The notes: a model not told the origin generated them from the sequence alone. Positions 9,281 to 20,685 are shown, counted from the stretch's first letter. The stretch is DNA of 64,000 nt from Shinella fusca (GCF_014203155.1 NZ_JACHIK010000003.1:248001-312000); one strand, 5' to 3'. Made by a program: numbers and translations.

Positions 9281-10419
9281 CAATTATGTCCTTTGGTCTT
9301 GGGATAGTCGTCGTCTTCGCTGACGCCGCGGGAGGCCGGCATCAGCACGCGGAAGGTGGTTCGCGAGCCCTGGCTGTCGCATTCGACGATGCCGCCATGG
9401 CCGCCGATGATCTTCGCCACCAGCGCAAGGCCAAGGCCGGAACCGTTGGTCTTGGTGGTGATGAAGGGATCGAAGAGGTGCGGCAGGAGGTCGGCCGGAA
9501 CGCCCGGCCCGTTGTCGTGCACGCAGAATTCGAGCGGCAGGGAGATTTTCTCCCGCGTGCCGGCGACCGAAAGGCGGATGCCGGGCCGGTAGGCGGTCGT
9601 CAGCTGGATTTCGCCGTCCGGCCGGTCGCCGACCGCCTCGGCGGCGTTCTTGATGAGGTTGAGGAAGACCTGCACGAGCTGGTCGCGGTTGGCATAGACC
9701 GGCGGCAGCGAGGGGTCGTAGAGCTCGGTGATCCGGATATTGCGGGCAAAACCGGCCCTTGCGACCGCCTTCACATGATCCAGCACCGCATGGATGTTGA
9801 GCGGCACGCGGTCGACGGGCCGCTCGTCGGAGAAGACCTCCATGCGGTCGACCAGCGAGACGATGCGGTCTGTCTCCTCGCAGATCAGCCGCGTCAGCGC
9901 CCGGTCCTCGTCATTGGCCGAAGTCTCCAGAAGCTGCGCGGCGCCGCGGATGCCGGAAAGCGGGTTCTTGATCTCGTGCGCCAGCATGGAGGCGAGCCCC
10001 GTGACGGAGCGCGCCGCAACCCGATGGGTGAGCTGCCGGTCGATCTTGTCGGCCATGGATCGCTCCTGGATGACCACCACGACGGAGCCGGGCTCGGTCG
10101 TCGCCGGCGCGACATAGATGTCCACCAGCTTCTCCGCGCCGAGCCGCGGGGAACTGAGGTCCACGCGGTATTCGCTGACCGGGGCCTTGCGCTCGCGCAC
10201 CTGCTCGATGAGCGTCAGCAGTGGACTGCCGAACGGAATGAAGGTGGAGACCGTGTGCCGGGCAAGATGGCTGGCGCTGGCGCCGAAGAAGGATTCGGCC
10301 TCCCAGTTGGCGAAGGCGATGAACCCGCGCTCGTCGACGAGGATCACCGGGTTCTGGATGGCGTTCAGCACCGCGAGCGCGAGGTCCGGCGCCTTGGGGT
10401 CCGGGGCCTTCTCCGTCAT
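9280..10419 (-). CDS. ntrB: Nitrogen regulation sensor kinase NtrB (NR-II)
   Basis: Soluble PII-controlled kinase/phosphatase of NtrC, 379 residues. A PAS domain spans roughly residues 15-120 ([24 protein letters not shown]). The HisKA H-box is [22 protein letters not shown], and a HATPase_c domain follows with N box ([10 protein letters not shown]), G1 (DNGPGVP) and G2 (GSGLGLALV). No transmembrane segment is seen. The start codon overlaps the dusB stop by 4 bp (ATGA) and the stop touches the ntrC ATG, giving the classical nifR3-ntrB-ntrC operon. Confidence 0.98.
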   Translation of the reverse strand: MTEKAPDPKAPDLALAVLNAIQNPVILVDERGFIAFANWEAESFFGASASHLARHTVSTFIPFGSPLLTLIEQVRERKAPVSEYRVDLSSPRLGAEKLVDIYVAPATTEPGSVVVVIQERSMADKIDRQLTHRVAARSVTGLASMLAHEIKNPLSGIRGAAQLLETSANDEDRALTRLICEETDRIVSLVDRMEVFSDERPVDRVPLNIHAVLDHVKAVARAGFARNIRITELYDPSLPPVYANRDQLVQVFLNLIKNAAEAVGDRPDGEIQLTTAYRPGIRLSVAGTREKISLPLEFCVHDNGPGVPADLLPHLFDPFITTKTNGSGLGLALVAKIIGGHGGIVECDSQGSRTTFRVLMPASRGVSEDDDYPKTKGHN

Positions 10420-11441
10420 GCAGCCTCTCCCACGCGGGCATCGCCGCCTTCCGCAAGCGCCGCGGCCAGACGATCGGCAACAAAATCACTGTCGCGCGCC
10501 GTCATGATCTCCGCCTTCCGCGGCCCCGTCATGCCGGGCGCGAAGCGCTCCAGATACCAGCCGACATGTTTGCGCGCATGGCGAAGGCCTGCCTCCACGC
10601 CGTAGAAATCCAGCATCATGCGATAGTGCTCGACGGCGATGGCCGCGATCTCTTCGCTGGAAGGATGCGGCGAAACACCCGCCAGCACGGCGGGATGCCA
10701 TGGCCTGCCCTGCGCCGAGCGGCCGACCATGACCGCATCGGCGCCGGAACGGCGCAGGATTTCGGCGGCATCCTCGGCGGTATCGACATCGCCGTTGGCG
10801 ACAAGCGGGATGGAAAGGACATCGCGCACGGCGCGGATCGCGTCCCAGTCCGCCCGGCCTTCGTAGAACTGCATGCGCGTGCGGCCGTGGACGGTGATCA
10901 TCGCCGCGCCCGCCGCCTCGGCGCGGGCGGCGATGTGCGGTGCGTTGAGGCAATCGTGATCCCAGCCGAGCCGCATCTTCACCGTGACCGGTACCTTCAC
11001 GGCGTTCACCGTCGCCTCGATCAGACCGAGCGCATGGTCGGGATCGCGCATCAGTGCGGAGCCGGAATAGCCGCCGATCACCTTCTTGGCGGGGCAGCCC
11101 ATGTTGATGTCGACGATATCGGCGCCCTCGCCTTCCGCGATCCTCGCCGCCTCGGCCATCCAGTGCGCCTCGCGGCCGGCGAGCTGCACCATATGGGGCC
11201 GGATGCCGCAATTGCGGATGCGCGCCCAGCTTTCGCGCGCATTCAGCGCCAGTTCCCGGCTCGCGACCATCTCCGTCACGACAAGCCCCGCGCCAAAACG
11301 CCAGGCGAGATCGCGGAACGGCAGGTCCGTCACACCCGACATCGGCGCAAGGACCACCCGGTTGCGAAGGGTCTGGCCGCCGATCGCGAGCGGCGCGGAG
11401 AGGGTTTGGACTGTCAAATGCTCATCTTTCAAGCAAGTCAT
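10416..11441 (-). CDS. dusB: tRNA-dihydrouridine synthase DusB (NifR3)
   Basis: FMN-dependent reductase that makes dihydrouridine in the tRNA D-loop, 341 residues. The TIM barrel shows [13 protein letters not shown] near the N-terminus, the catalytic cysteine C116 in [25 protein letters not shown] and the FMN-phosphate segment [16 protein letters not shown]. It is the first gene of the nifR3-ntrB-ntrC operon. The ATG at 11441 has no obvious Shine-Dalgarno; an in-frame TTG about ten codons in is an alternative. It is divergent from ispDF across 145 bp. Confidence 0.95.
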   Translation of the reverse strand: MTCLKDEHLTVQTLSAPLAIGGQTLRNRVVLAPMSGVTDLPFRDLAWRFGAGLVVTEMVASRELALNARESWARIRNCGIRPHMVQLAGREAHWMAEAARIAEGEGADIVDINMGCPAKKVIGGYSGSALMRDPDHALGLIEATVNAVKVPVTVKMRLGWDHDCLNAPHIAARAEAAGAAMITVHGRTRMQFYEGRADWDAIRAVRDVLSIPLVANGDVDTAEDAAEILRRSGADAVMVGRSAQGRPWHPAVLAGVSPHPSSEEIAAIAVEHYRMMLDFYGVEAGLRHARKHVGWYLERFAPGMTGPRKAEIMTARDSDFVADRLAAALAEGGDARVGEAA

Positions 11442-11586
11442 GTTGCTGCACTATTTTTAGACATTGTTGCCGGTTTTGCCAAGCCGCAATCACGCCGGCC
11501 GGCAATTTTCCGAAGGGCGCTGGAATTGCGGCAACCTTCCGGCTAAACACTCCAAAACGCTTTGAAACGGGAGCTGTCGAACCGAA

Positions 11587-12798
11587 ATGCAGGCGGAACA
11601 TGCACTATCCTGCGGTGTGGTGATCGTTGCCGCCGGGCGGGGCGAACGGGCCGGCAGCCATGCCGACGGCCCGAAACAGTACCGCCGCATCGGTGGACGG
11701 CCGGTCATCGCCCATACGCTCGACCTGTTCATCGGCTGGCCCGAGGCCCGGCACATCGTCGTCGTCATCCACCCCGACGACGAAGCGCTCTTCGCCGCCG
11801 CCCGCGCCGAAGCGCTCTCCGCCGATGGCCGTCTCACGGTCGTCCACGGCGGCGCGACGCGCCAGCAATCGGTGCTCGCCGGCCTCGAAGCGCTCTCCGG
11901 AAAGGAGATCAGCCACGTCCTCATCCAGGATGCCGTGCGCCCCTTCGTCGAGCCCGCCATCCTCGAGCGCACGCTCATCGCCTTCCAGCACGGCGCACGC
12001 GCCGTCCTGCCGGCGGTCGCCGTCGCCGACACGCTGAAGCGCGCGGATGCCAACGGCAATGTCGCCGAGACGGTGTCCCGTTCCGGTCTCTTCGCCGCGC
12101 AGACGCCGCAGTCCTTCCATTTCGAGACCATCCTCGAAGCCCACCGCCGCGCGGCCGCCTCCGGCCGCACGGATTTCACCGACGACGCCTCGATCGCCGA
12201 ATGGGCCGGCGTGCGCGTGCACCTCGTCGAGGGCGGCGCCGGCAACGTCAAGCTCACCCTGCAGAAGGATATCGCCATGGCCGACCAGCGCCTCTCCCAC
12301 GGCCTGCCGGATGTGCGCACCGGCAACGGCTATGACGTGCACCAGCTCGTGCCGGGCGACGGCGTCACGCTCTGCGGCCTGTTCATCCCGCACGACCAGA
12401 TGCTCTCCGGCCATTCCGACGCCGACGTCGCGCTGCACGCGCTGACGGACGCGCTGCTCGCCACCTGCGGAGCCGGCGATATCGGCGATCATTTCCCGCC
12501 GTCGGATCCGCAGTGGAAGGGCGCAGCCTCGCGCATCTTCCTTGAACATGCCGCCGGCCTCGTGCGCGCACGCGGCGGCACGATCATGAACGCCGACGTC
12601 TCGCTTATCGCCGAAGCGCCGAAGGTCGGCCCGCACCGCGAGGCGATGCGCCGGAACCTTGCCGAATTCCTCGGCATTTCCCTCGACCGCTGCTCGGTCA
12701 AGGCGACGACGAACGAGAAGATCGGCTTCGTCGGCCGCCGTGAGGGCATCGCCGCCATCGCCACCGCCACCGTGGTCTACAGGGGAGCCGACGCATGA
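11587..12798 (+). CDS. ispDF: Bifunctional IspD/IspF (MEP isoprenoid pathway)
   Basis: Fused enzyme of the non-mevalonate pathway, 403 residues. The N-terminal half is the IspD cytidylyltransferase, with the nucleotide-binding [10 protein letters not shown]...PKQYRRI motif and DAVRPF. The C-terminal half, from about residue 245, is the IspF cyclodiphosphate synthase, with metal ligands in [24 protein letters not shown] and the GDIGDHFPP loop, plus the terminal [21 protein letters not shown] motif. The fusion is common in alphaproteobacteria. The next gene, pncC, starts 4 bp inside its 3' end. Confidence 0.98.
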   Translation: MQAEHALSCGVVIVAAGRGERAGSHADGPKQYRRIGGRPVIAHTLDLFIGWPEARHIVVVIHPDDEALFAAARAEALSADGRLTVVHGGATRQQSVLAGLEALSGKEISHVLIQDAVRPFVEPAILERTLIAFQHGARAVLPAVAVADTLKRADANGNVAETVSRSGLFAAQTPQSFHFETILEAHRRAAASGRTDFTDDASIAEWAGVRVHLVEGGAGNVKLTLQKDIAMADQRLSHGLPDVRTGNGYDVHQLVPGDGVTLCGLFIPHDQMLSGHSDADVALHALTDALLATCGAGDIGDHFPPSDPQWKGAASRIFLEHAAGLVRARGGTIMNADVSLIAEAPKVGPHREAMRRNLAEFLGISLDRCSVKATTNEKIGFVGRREGIAAIATATVVYRGADA

Positions 12799-13295
12799 GC
12801 TTCTGGCCGAAGGATATCGAGGATGCCGCGCGGGCGATCGTCGAGGATTTTTCCGCGCGCGGCCTGACCGTCGCCACCGCCGAATCCTGCACGGCCGGCC
12901 TCATCGCCGGCGCGCTGACGGAGATCGCCGGCTCGTCCGCCGTCTTCGACCGTGGCTTCGTCACCTATTCCAACGAGGCCAAGCAGCAGATGATCGGCGT
13001 TTCCGCCGAGACGCTGAAGGCGCACGGCGCCGTCTCCCGCCCGACCGCGCTGGAAATGGCAGAAGGCGCACTCAGGCAGTCCGGAGCGGCGGTCACCGTC
13101 GCCGTCACCGGCATTGCCGGGCCCGGCGGCGGATCACCGGAAAAGCCGGTCGGCCTCGTCCATCTCGCCGCCGCCCGCAAGGGCCGGGAAACGCTGCACC
13201 GCGAGATGCGCTACGGCGACATCGGCCGCAGCGCCGTGCGCCTTGCGACCGTGCGCACCGCGCTGGAAATGCTGGCGGAAATCGGCCGGGACTAA
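12795..13295 (+). CDS. pncC: CinA C-terminal family / nicotinamide-nucleotide amidase
   Basis: 166-residue stand-alone CinA C-terminal domain, the form called PncC when it deamidates nicotinamide mononucleotide to nicotinate mononucleotide in NAD salvage. The nucleophile loop [14 protein letters not shown] (residues 29-42), the [18 protein letters not shown] motif and the [19 protein letters not shown] motif match the family. The start overlaps the ispDF stop by 4 bp (ATGA), so the two are translationally coupled. The N-terminal molybdopterin-binding domain of long CinA proteins is absent, so a damage-inducible competence role should not be assumed. Confidence 0.9.
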   Translation: MSFWPKDIEDAARAIVEDFSARGLTVATAESCTAGLIAGALTEIAGSSAVFDRGFVTYSNEAKQQMIGVSAETLKAHGAVSRPTALEMAEGALRQSGAAVTVAVTGIAGPGGGSPEKPVGLVHLAAARKGRETLHREMRYGDIGRSAVRLATVRTALEMLAEIGRD

Positions 13296-13301
13296 AGACG
13301 C

Positions 13302-13754
13302 TCAGGCCGCCGGATAGATGGCGGCGGCGCGCTTTTCGAAGGCGTCGGTGAACATGCGGAAGGCGCGGTCGAACATCGAGCCCATCAGCGCGCCGAGGAT
13401 GCGGCTCTTGAACTCGTAGTCGATGAAGAAATGCACCGAAGAGCCGCCCTCGGGCAGCGGCTCGAAGCGCCAGCGGTTGTCGAGGTAGCGGAACGGCCCG
13501 TCGATATATTTCACGTCGATTGCCCGTTCGGCACGGTTCAGCAGCACCTGCGTGGTAAAGGTCTCGCGGATCGCCTTGTAGCCGACGGTCATGTCCGCGA
13601 TGAGCAGTTCCTTGCCGTCGCGCTCCTTGCGCGAGCGCACCGCCAGCCCCTCGCAGAGCGGCAGGAACTCCGGATAGCGCTCGACATCGGCAACGAGGTC
13701 GAACATCTCATCGGCACTGTGGGGAACGGACCTGCGGGTTTCGAACTGGGGCAT
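13302..13754 (-). CDS. RatA / COQ10-type START-domain protein
   Basis: 150-residue SRPBCC-fold protein of the RatA/COQ10 family, widespread in alphaproteobacteria. The family hallmarks are FETRRSVPHSADEMFDLVADVERYPEFLPLC at the N-terminus and the C-terminal region after SKRSRILGALMGSMF-like sequence. Homologues bind a ubiquinone-like ligand in respiration; some enterobacterial members were described as a ribosome-association toxin. The rhizobial protein more probably belongs with the quinone-binding role (inference). It converges on pncC with only 6 bp between the stops. Confidence 0.85.
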   Translation of the reverse strand: MPQFETRRSVPHSADEMFDLVADVERYPEFLPLCEGLAVRSRKERDGKELLIADMTVGYKAIRETFTTQVLLNRAERAIDVKYIDGPFRYLDNRWRFEPLPEGGSSVHFFIDYEFKSRILGALMGSMFDRAFRMFTDAFEKRAAAIYPAA

Positions 13755-13860
13755 GCCCGAGAGCTAATGAAGCGCGGCAGGTCTTGCAAGTGTCCGCCCC
13801 GTCCTGCCCGACAATTTCAACATGCAAACGGCTGCGTCGCGGCCATCGGCCGCAACGGCG

Positions 13861-15021
13861 TCACGGTCTTGCCGCGAGGAGGTCGAGGATGACGGCGGCG
13901 CCGGTCTCGCCCGGGGGGCGTTCCGTCTGCATGCGCTCGTGCACGAGGTCGTAGCCTTCCAGCATCGCGCGGCGCTCGGCGGTCTCGGTGGCAAGCCGCT
14001 CGAACCAGCGCGTCAGGGTGCCGGGGCGCACCTGCTCGTTGAGGAATTCCGGCACCACGGCATAGTCCGCGACGATATTGGGGATCGCCGCCGACCAGAC
14101 CTTCACCTTGCGCAGGAAGAGATTGGCGATCCAGTCGAAACGATAGGTGGAGATGACCGGCACGCGGGCAAGCGCAAGCTCCAGGATCACCGTGCCGGAG
14201 GCGGCGATCGCCGCATCGGCCTCGGCGAAGGCCTGCCACTTTTCCTCCGTCGTGACGGTGATATGCGGCTTGACCGGCCAGTCTGCCGTGAGCTGCCGCA
14301 CCAGCGCCTCCTGCCGCGGCACGGTGGGCAGCAGGAAACGGATTCCGGGATTGCGGGCGGAAAGCTCCTTCGCCGCCTCGCCGAAGACGGGCAGCAGGCG
14401 GCCGATCTCCGTGCTGCGCGAGCCGGGCAGCAGCAGGCAGGTACGCACATCCCCGTCCGGCCGGGCGAGCCGCGCGGCGCGGATGCGGCCGATATCCGGA
14501 TCGCCGATCAGCCGGTGGCCGACATAGGTGGTGGCCGGTCCGCCGAGGCGCTGCATGACGGCGGGCTCGAAGGGCAGGAGCGCCAGAACATGGTCGACAT
14601 AGGCGCGCATGCGGGGCGCGCGCTCCTCCTTCCACGCCCAGACGCTGGGGCAGACATAGTCCACCACCGGCAGGTCCGGCAGCGCCTTGCGCACGCGCCT
14701 TGCGACGCGGTGGGTGAAATCGGGGCTGTCGATGATGAGGAGGACATCCGGCCGCGCGGCGACGATGGCGTCCGCCGCCTGGCGGATGCGGCGCAGGAGC
14801 AGCGGCAGGCGCTTCAGCACCTGCGAAATGCCCATGATCGACAGTTCGGAGAAATCGAACAGCGATTTGAGGCCCTGCCGCTCAAGTGCCTCGCCGCCGA
14901 CACCCACCAGTTCCACCCGGCCCGGATAGGCCCTGCGCAGCGCCGCGACGAGGTCGCCGCCGAGAAGGTCGCCGGAAACCTCGCCGGCGATCACGCCGAT
15001 CCTGATCGTCTCGCGTGTCAT
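13861..15021 (-). CDS. lpxB: Lipid-A-disaccharide synthase LpxB
   Basis: GT19 glycosyltransferase that joins UDP-2,3-diacylglucosamine to lipid X, forming the lipid A disaccharide; peripheral inner-membrane enzyme, 386 residues. Family motifs are GVIAGEVSGDLLGGDLVAAL at the N-terminus, GISQVLKRLPLLLRR, DSPDFTHRVARRVRK, YVCPSVWAWKEER and the LLPGSRSTEIGRLLP donor site. The ATG at 15021 is chosen because it overlaps the lpxI stop by 4 bp and gives the family N-terminus; the frame upstream of it is not LpxB-like. It is the last gene of the lipid A cluster. Confidence 0.96.
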   Translation of the reverse strand: MTRETIRIGVIAGEVSGDLLGGDLVAALRRAYPGRVELVGVGGEALERQGLKSLFDFSELSIMGISQVLKRLPLLLRRIRQAADAIVAARPDVLLIIDSPDFTHRVARRVRKALPDLPVVDYVCPSVWAWKEERAPRMRAYVDHVLALLPFEPAVMQRLGGPATTYVGHRLIGDPDIGRIRAARLARPDGDVRTCLLLPGSRSTEIGRLLPVFGEAAKELSARNPGIRFLLPTVPRQEALVRQLTADWPVKPHITVTTEEKWQAFAEADAAIAASGTVILELALARVPVISTYRFDWIANLFLRKVKVWSAAIPNIVADYAVVPEFLNEQVRPGTLTRWFERLATETAERRAMLEGYDLVHERMQTERPPGETGAAVILDLLAARP

Positions 15022-15896
15022 CGTCCGCCCTCCGTCCGCTCCGGCAGGATGCCCGTCACGAAAAGGCCGCCGGCATCCGCCTCGCAAACGAGTGCGGCGC
15101 GTTCCAGCACCAGCGAGCGCCCGGCCTCGACGGCAATGCCGGCAAGGCCCGCCGCCTTCGCCAGCCGCAGCGTCTCCGGCCCGATGGCCGGCAGGTCGGC
15201 GCGCAGGTCCTGCCCGGGCTTGCACAATTTGACGAGGACGCCCTTGCGGCGCTGCGAGATGCGGCCGGCGGCGCGCAGTTCGGCCACCCGCTCCAGCATG
15301 CCGTCCGTGCCTTCCGCCCCTTCCAGCGCCACGACGCGCCCGCCGACGGCGACGGCGCCCTGCCCCACGTCCAGCCGGCCAAGCGCGAGCGCGGCGGCGG
15401 CGGCAGCGGCGATATCGGCCTCGGCCGCCGCATCCGGCGCAAGCCGGCCGAGCGGCCCTTCGGTGCCGAGAAGGCCGGGCACGATCTCATGGGCGCCGAC
15501 GACGCGCACGCCTTCCGATTCGATGAGCCGGATGACCATTTTCAGGACGGTGTCGTCGCCGCCCCGCAGCAGGGTCCGCACGACCGAGGGAACGGCGAGC
15601 AGCGCCTTGAAGGGCGCGTGGATATCGCGCCATTCCGGCCGGCGCCGCACCCAGCCGGTGAGCACCGCACGGCCGATGCCGTGCCGGCGGAAGGCGGCGC
15701 CGATGCCGGCATAGTTGCCGATAGAGATCACTTCATGGTCGAAGCCCGACCAGTCGTCGGCCGATTCGTTCGTCAGCGCCAGGATATAGGGGCTTTCGCC
15801 GCGGGCTTTCGCGGCCTCGGCGACGTAGCGCGGCAACTGCCCGCCGCCGGCGATGATGGCGAGCCGGTCGCGCGTTCCGGGCCGGCTGTCCGCCAT
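15018..15896 (-). CDS. lpxI: UDP-2,3-diacylglucosamine pyrophosphatase LpxI
   Basis: 292-residue DUF1009-type protein that hydrolyses UDP-2,3-diacylglucosamine to lipid X, the alphaproteobacterial alternative to LpxH. Recognisable regions are the N-terminal RLAIIAGGGQLPRYVAEAA segment, VLTGWVRRRPEWRDI, RGGDDTVLKMVIRLIESEGVRVVGAHEIVPGLL and the C-terminal GRISQRRKGVLVKLCKPGQDLRADLPAIGPETL domain. The start is the ATG at 15896, 5 bp beyond the lpxA stop. Its place between lpxA and lpxB supports the role. Confidence 0.95.
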   Translation of the reverse strand: MADSRPGTRDRLAIIAGGGQLPRYVAEAAKARGESPYILALTNESADDWSGFDHEVISIGNYAGIGAAFRRHGIGRAVLTGWVRRRPEWRDIHAPFKALLAVPSVVRTLLRGGDDTVLKMVIRLIESEGVRVVGAHEIVPGLLGTEGPLGRLAPDAAAEADIAAAAAAALALGRLDVGQGAVAVGGRVVALEGAEGTDGMLERVAELRAAGRISQRRKGVLVKLCKPGQDLRADLPAIGPETLRLAKAAGLAGIAVEAGRSLVLERAALVCEADAGGLFVTGILPERTEGGR

Positions 15897-15901
15897 GGCG
15901 T

Positions 15902-16714
15902 TCAGCCCTTGCTGCCCCGGTGGGGCGACGAGAGCGCGCGGTCGCTTTCCGCGCCGATGAAATCGAGGATCTGCATGGCCGGCACGCAATCCGCATAGTC
16001 CTCGCGGATGGCGGCTGCATTGGCGCGGACCGAGCCTTCGCCCTCGAAGACCTGCTTGTAGGCACGGCGAACGCGATGGATCGTCGCTTTGTCCATGCCC
16101 GCGCGGCTCATGCCGACGACGTTGAGGCCGCCGAGGACGCCCGGATTGCCGTTCAGCATGCCATAGGGGATGACATCGTAGGAAACGGCCGACAGCCCGC
16201 CGATGAAGGCCTGACGGCCGATGCGGGTGAACTGGTGCACGGCCGAGCCGCCGCCGAGGATGACGCGATCCTCGACGATCACATGGCCGGCGAGCATCAC
16301 GTTGTTCGACATGACGATGTCGTTGCCGAGGATGCAGTCGTGCGCGATGTGCGAATTGGCGAGGAACAGGTTGTTGTTGCCGATGACTGTCTTGCCGCCG
16401 CCGCCGGTCGTGCCGGTATTGGCCGTCACGCCCTCGCGAAAGGTGCATTTCTCGCCGACCGTCAGCGTGGTCTCGACGCCGTCGTGATGCAGGCTCTGCG
16501 GATCGCCGCCGATGACGGCGTTGGGAAAGATGCGGCTGCCGCGGCCGATGACCGTGCGGCCCGTCGCGATCGCATGCGGCAGAAGCTCCACCTCATCGTG
16601 GAGAACGACCTTGGGCCCGACATAGCAGAAGGGACCGACGACCACGTTCTCCCCGATGACCGCCCCGTCTTCGACGACGGCGAGCGGATGGATCTTCGCA
16701 CTGGCGGCAATCAT
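15902..16714 (-). CDS. lpxA: UDP-GlcNAc O-acyltransferase LpxA
   Basis: First committed enzyme of lipid A synthesis, transferring a 3-hydroxyacyl chain from ACP to UDP-GlcNAc; cytoplasmic trimer, 270 residues. Left-handed beta-helix hexapeptide repeats run through the first two thirds ([26 protein letters not shown]). The catalytic-histidine neighbourhood is [26 protein letters not shown], and an alpha-helical C-terminal domain ends the protein. It starts 2 bp after the fabZ stop within the lpxD-fabZ-lpxA-lpxI-lpxB run. Confidence 0.97.
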   Translation of the reverse strand: MIAASAKIHPLAVVEDGAVIGENVVVGPFCYVGPKVVLHDEVELLPHAIATGRTVIGRGSRIFPNAVIGGDPQSLHHDGVETTLTVGEKCTFREGVTANTGTTGGGGKTVIGNNNLFLANSHIAHDCILGNDIVMSNNVMLAGHVIVEDRVILGGGSAVHQFTRIGRQAFIGGLSAVSYDVIPYGMLNGNPGVLGGLNVVGMSRAGMDKATIHRVRRAYKQVFEGEGSVRANAAAIREDYADCVPAMQILDFIGAESDRALSSPHRGSKG

Positions 16715-16716
16715 GG

Positions 16717-17184
16717 TCAGGCATCTTCCTTCTTGACGATCATCGCGCCGATATCAGCTTCGGCGACGAGATGCCCATCAACTTTTGCGTCGCAGTGAAA
16801 CTTCCAGATATTGCCGCGCTGCTTCTGCTTGACGACGTGGAATTCCACGCGGTCGCCGGGCACGACCGGCTTGCGGAAGCGGGCATTGTCGATCGTCATG
16901 AAATAGACGAGGTTCGAGCCGGTCTCGGCCTTGCGCGCGCAGATCGCGCCGGCGGTCTGGGCCATGCCCTCGACCAGGAGGACGCCCGGCATGATCGGGT
17001 GATCGGGGAAGTGGCCCATGAAATGGGGCTCGTTCACCGTCACGTTCTTGATGCCGATGGCCGAATTGTCCCCGTCGATCTCGATGATCTTGTCGACCAG
17101 CAGGAAAGGATAACGGTGGGGAAGCAGCGTCAGGATTTCGCGCAGGTCGGCCACGCCGAGCGTCGCTTTGGTCTCTTCACTCAT
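16717..17184 (-). CDS. fabZ: 3-hydroxyacyl-ACP dehydratase FabZ
   Basis: Hot-dog-fold dehydratase of fatty-acid elongation, 155 residues. The catalytic pair is visible as H58 in [17 protein letters not shown] and E72 in [21 protein letters not shown] precedes it. The ATG at 17184 overlaps the lpxD 3' end by 8 bp; the longer open frame upstream is out-of-frame lpxD. Sitting between lpxD and lpxA, it shares the hydroxyacyl-ACP pool with lipid A acylation. Confidence 0.97.
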   Translation of the reverse strand: MSEETKATLGVADLREILTLLPHRYPFLLVDKIIEIDGDNSAIGIKNVTVNEPHFMGHFPDHPIMPGVLLVEGMAQTAGAICARKAETGSNLVYFMTIDNARFRKPVVPGDRVEFHVVKQKQRGNIWKFHCDAKVDGHLVAEADIGAMIVKKEDA

Positions 17185-18241
17185 CCTTGTGACCCTTCTT
17201 CTTTTCACGGGCGCTGGCGCGCATGGCCATTTCCGCCACGTCGCGCAGGAAATCGCGCATCGGGCGCGCGGGAATGCCGCCATATCTCTCGCCGGGCGGC
17301 ACGTCGCTCGCAACGCCGCTCATGGCGGCGATCTGCGCGCCGTCGCCGATGGTGATATGGCCGTTGATGCCGGAGGCGCCGCCGATCATGACGCCGTCGC
17401 CGATGCGCGTGCTGCCGGCAATGCCGACGCCGCTGACGATGCCGCAATGGCGGCCGATGCGCACATTGTGGCCGACCTGCACCTGGTTGTCGATCTTGGT
17501 GCCCTCGCCGATCACCGTGTCGTCCATCGTGCCGCGGTCGACGGTCGTGTTCGCGCCGATCTCGACATTGTCCTGGATGATGACGCGGCCGACCTGCACG
17601 ATCTTGATCATGCCCGGTTTCAGGCCCGGCGCATAGCCGAAGCCGTCCTGGCCGATGCGCGCGCCGGGATGGAGGATGACGTTGTTGCCGATGAGCGCGC
17701 ATTGCACCGTCACGCCGGCGGCGATCGTGCAATTGCGGCCGATGCGGACACCCGCGCCGATGACCGCGCCGGGACCGATATGCGTGCCCTCGCCGATTTC
17801 GGCTCCCTTGCCGACAACGGCCATGGGCTCGACGGTGACGTTCGGTTCGAGGCGTGCCTTGGGGTCGATAAAGGCGCCCGGCGAAATTCCTGCGGACGAG
17901 GTCATCGCCTCCGGCCGCATCGCGGACGGGTGCAGCAGCTCGCCGGCCATGGCGAAGGCGGTGTGCGGGCGCCTGGAAAGAAGGACGGCGATATGCGCAG
18001 GCACGAGCGAAGCCAGCGCCGGGTCGCACAGGATCGCCGTCGCCTCGCTCGTTTCGAGCTCGGCGCGCATCTTGCGGGAAAGGATGTAACAGATGTCGCC
18101 TTCTTTCGCCCGGGCGACGGGCGAAACGCTGCGCACGACACGGTCGGCATGCGCGGCATCGGCGAGTTCCGCCCCAAGCGCTTCGGCAAGGTCACCCAGA
18201 CGAATCCCGTCATGGGGCGGAAAGAACCAGTTATGCTCCAT
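17177..18241 (-). CDS. lpxD: UDP-3-O-acylglucosamine N-acyltransferase LpxD
   Basis: Adds the N-linked 3-hydroxyacyl chain in lipid A synthesis; 354 residues. An N-terminal uridine-binding domain ([19 protein letters not shown]) is followed by a long run of hexapeptide repeats forming a left-handed beta helix. The catalytic-histidine region is [31 protein letters not shown]. The protein ends in a basic helical tail ([12 protein letters not shown]). The start is the ATG giving [16 protein letters not shown], about 50 bp after bamA. Confidence 0.96.
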   Translation of the reverse strand: MEHNWFFPPHDGIRLGDLAEALGAELADAAHADRVVRSVSPVARAKEGDICYILSRKMRAELETSEATAILCDPALASLVPAHIAVLLSRRPHTAFAMAGELLHPSAMRPEAMTSSAGISPGAFIDPKARLEPNVTVEPMAVVGKGAEIGEGTHIGPGAVIGAGVRIGRNCTIAAGVTVQCALIGNNVILHPGARIGQDGFGYAPGLKPGMIKIVQVGRVIIQDNVEIGANTTVDRGTMDDTVIGEGTKIDNQVQVGHNVRIGRHCGIVSGVGIAGSTRIGDGVMIGGASGINGHITIGDGAQIAAMSGVASDVPPGERYGGIPARPMRDFLRDVAEMAMRASAREKKKGHKDE

Positions 18242-18290
18242 CGGCACGGCTCCAGAACGTCTATGTTCTCGCAGTTCTGGACGAGCTGCT

Positions 18291-20624
18291 TCAGAACTGG
18301 GTAGCGATACCGAACTTGAAGCGCTGGACTTCGTCGTACGATTCCTTCTTGAAGGGAACCGCATAGTCGAACCGCAGCGGACCGAACGGCGATGCCCAGA
18401 TGATCGAGGCGCCGACCGAAGCGCGCAGGCTCATATCGGTGCCCTTGACGGCATCCGCGCCGATCGTCGCCACGTCGTTGCCGTAGAGCGTACCGGCATC
18501 CACGAAGATGGCACCGCGGAAGCCCGAGTCGCGCGGCAATGCCGGCAGCGGGAACGAGGCTTCAGCCGAAGCGGTGAAGTAAGTCGTACCACCGAGGGAA
18601 TCGCCCGTGGAGGTAGCACGCGGACCGATACCGCCCGATTCGAAGCCGCGCAGTTCGGAAGCCGACAGCGTGAACTGGTCGAAGACCTTCGTATCGTTGC
18701 CCGTGCCCCACATATGGCCGCCGCTGACGGAAATGGAGCCGATGACGTCCGCGTCTTCGAGCAGCGTGTGGAAGTAACGCGCCTTGCCCGAGATCTTGTA
18801 ATAGTCGGAGTCGCCGCCGAGGCCCGCGAATTCCTGCGTGATCTGCGCAAAGATGCCGTCACGCGGCAGCGTGCGGTCGTCGAGCGTATCGAAGGTCAGG
18901 CTGTGCGAGATCGACGAACGGACCCACGGGCCGTCGTTCACGACATGCACATAGGGCGAAGACAGCTGACTCGGGTCGCTCGAGTCGTAGTCGAGCTTGA
19001 CGTAGCTGTACTTCAGCGTGGTCGACAGTTCTTCGGTGATCGGCGCGGTCACGCGCAGATTGAAGCCCTTCGAATTGACGCTGTAGTAATCCTCGCTGTC
19101 GTCCTCGTCGCTGAAGAGATCGAAGCCGGCAGCAAGGCGGTAGCCGAGGAAATAGGGCTCGGTGAACGACAGGCTGTAGTTGCGCGAGTCGCCGCCACGG
19201 CCGGCAGCAAGGCGGATGTACTGGCCGCGGCCGAGGAAGTTCTTCTCCTCGATGGAGGCTTCGAGCTTGAAGCCGCCGCTCTTGCCCGTCTCGTAACCGG
19301 CGCCGATGCCGAACGAGCCGGTCGACTGGTCCTGAACGTCGACGATCAGCACGACGCGATCGGGCTGGCTGCCCGGAGCGGTGGTGATGTTGACGCTCGA
19401 GAAGTAACCGAGCGCGTCGAGGCGGCGCTTGGCGCGCGCGATGACTTCCTGGTTGAAGGCATCGCCTTCACCGATATCGAACTCGCGGCGGATGACGTAG
19501 TCGCGCGTGCGGGTGTTGCCGCGGATCTCGATGCGCTCGACATAGGCGCGCTCGCCCTGGTCGACGAGGTAGTCGACGGCGATGGTGCCGTTGCCGAGGT
19601 CGCGGTTGCCGCGCGGCGTCACGCGGGCGAAGGGATAGCCCTTTGCCGCGACGCGCTGGGAGATCTCGGACATCGTCTTCTGGACGTCCTTGGCGCGGTA
19701 GGTCGAGCCCGGATGGGATTCGATCAGGCCCTTCAGCTCGTCGGGATCGATGCCCTGGACCGTCGATTCGACGTTCACGTCACCGAAGTCGTAGCGCTGG
19801 CCTTCGTCGACCGTGAAGGTGACGACATATTCGTTGGAGGCTTCGTCGAGCACGGCTTCCGAGGAGATGACGCGGAAGTCGGCATAGCCGCTGTTGAAGT
19901 AGAACTGGCGCAGCGCCTCTTCGTCGGCGCGCAGCTTCTCTTCGCTATAGACGTCCTTGCGGGTCAGGAACGAGAGGAAGTTCGACTTCTTGGTCAGGAT
20001 GACGGACCGCAGGCGGCTGTTGCTGTAGGCCTGGTTGCCGACGAAATTGATCTGCGAGATCTTCGTGCGGTCGCCCTCGTCGACGATGAAGGCGAGGTTC
20101 ACGCGGCCGTTGCCGAGCGGATAGGTCTGCGTCGTGACGGTGGCGTCGGAACGGCCGATGGCGGCATAGGCGTCGCGGATCGCCTGCTTGTCGGCTTCGA
20201 TCGTGGTCTCGCTATAGGGACCCATCGAGCGCGAACGCAGGACCGCCTGGAGCTTGTCGTCCTTGATCTTGCGGTTGCCGTTGATGACGACCTCGTTGAT
20301 CAGCTGGTTCTCGTTGACGACCACGACGAGCGTGCTGCCGGAAACCGAGATCTTGACGTCCGAGAAATAGCCGGTCGCAAAGAGGCGGCGCACAGAAGCG
20401 TCGATATCGGCGTTGGAGAAGTTCTCGCCGGGCTTGATCGAGAGATTGGCCTTGACCGTATCGGCGCTGACGCGGTCGGCGCCGCGGACCTGGATGCTGC
20501 GGATGACGGCCGCCTCGGCGCCGGTGGCGGAGACGAGCGTGGCGAAAGAGCCGCCCGTGACAACCATACTTGCCGACAACGCAACGGCAGACACGGCGTT
20601 CAAGAAGTTTGAACCAGCTTTCAT
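18291..20624 (-). CDS. bamA: Outer-membrane assembly factor BamA
   Basis: Omp85-family barrel that inserts outer-membrane proteins, 777 residues. A signal peptide (about residues 1-38, ending ATGAEA) precedes five POTRA domains (residues ~40-430, e.g. [18 protein letters not shown] and [17 protein letters not shown]). A 16-strand barrel follows, closing on a C-terminal aromatic strand (FKFGIATQF). An in-frame GTG at 20630 with an AAGG box could also start it. It is placed between rseP and lpxD, the standard alphaproteobacterial order. Confidence 0.97.
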   Translation of the reverse strand: MKAGSNFLNAVSAVALSASMVVTGGSFATLVSATGAEAAVIRSIQVRGADRVSADTVKANLSIKPGENFSNADIDASVRRLFATGYFSDVKISVSGSTLVVVVNENQLINEVVINGNRKIKDDKLQAVLRSRSMGPYSETTIEADKQAIRDAYAAIGRSDATVTTQTYPLGNGRVNLAFIVDEGDRTKISQINFVGNQAYSNSRLRSVILTKKSNFLSFLTRKDVYSEEKLRADEEALRQFYFNSGYADFRVISSEAVLDEASNEYVVTFTVDEGQRYDFGDVNVESTVQGIDPDELKGLIESHPGSTYRAKDVQKTMSEISQRVAAKGYPFARVTPRGNRDLGNGTIAVDYLVDQGERAYVERIEIRGNTRTRDYVIRREFDIGEGDAFNQEVIARAKRRLDALGYFSSVNITTAPGSQPDRVVLIVDVQDQSTGSFGIGAGYETGKSGGFKLEASIEEKNFLGRGQYIRLAAGRGGDSRNYSLSFTEPYFLGYRLAAGFDLFSDEDDSEDYYSVNSKGFNLRVTAPITEELSTTLKYSYVKLDYDSSDPSQLSSPYVHVVNDGPWVRSSISHSLTFDTLDDRTLPRDGIFAQITQEFAGLGGDSDYYKISGKARYFHTLLEDADVIGSISVSGGHMWGTGNDTKVFDQFTLSASELRGFESGGIGPRATSTGDSLGGTTYFTASAEASFPLPALPRDSGFRGAIFVDAGTLYGNDVATIGADAVKGTDMSLRASVGASIIWASPFGPLRFDYAVPFKKESYDEVQRFKFGIATQF

Positions 20625-20685
20625 CTTCACAACTTACCTTCGTTTCATCGCCCGGCAGGCGCGCCCGATTCCGGACACGTTTGCC

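Noticed and set aside
6065-9307. Very long plus-strand open frame (1080 codons) opposite ntrY and ntrC
   Set aside because: It is antisense to two convincing genes and runs across the gap between them. The composition (Arg/Asp/His/Gly-rich, low complexity) is the usual shadow of GC-rich coding DNA, with no domain.
13755-13860. Expected lipA gene next to the RatA/COQ10 gene
   Set aside because: The 106 bp holds no coding frame; lipA is not in the window, so the usual lipA neighbourhood is not present here.
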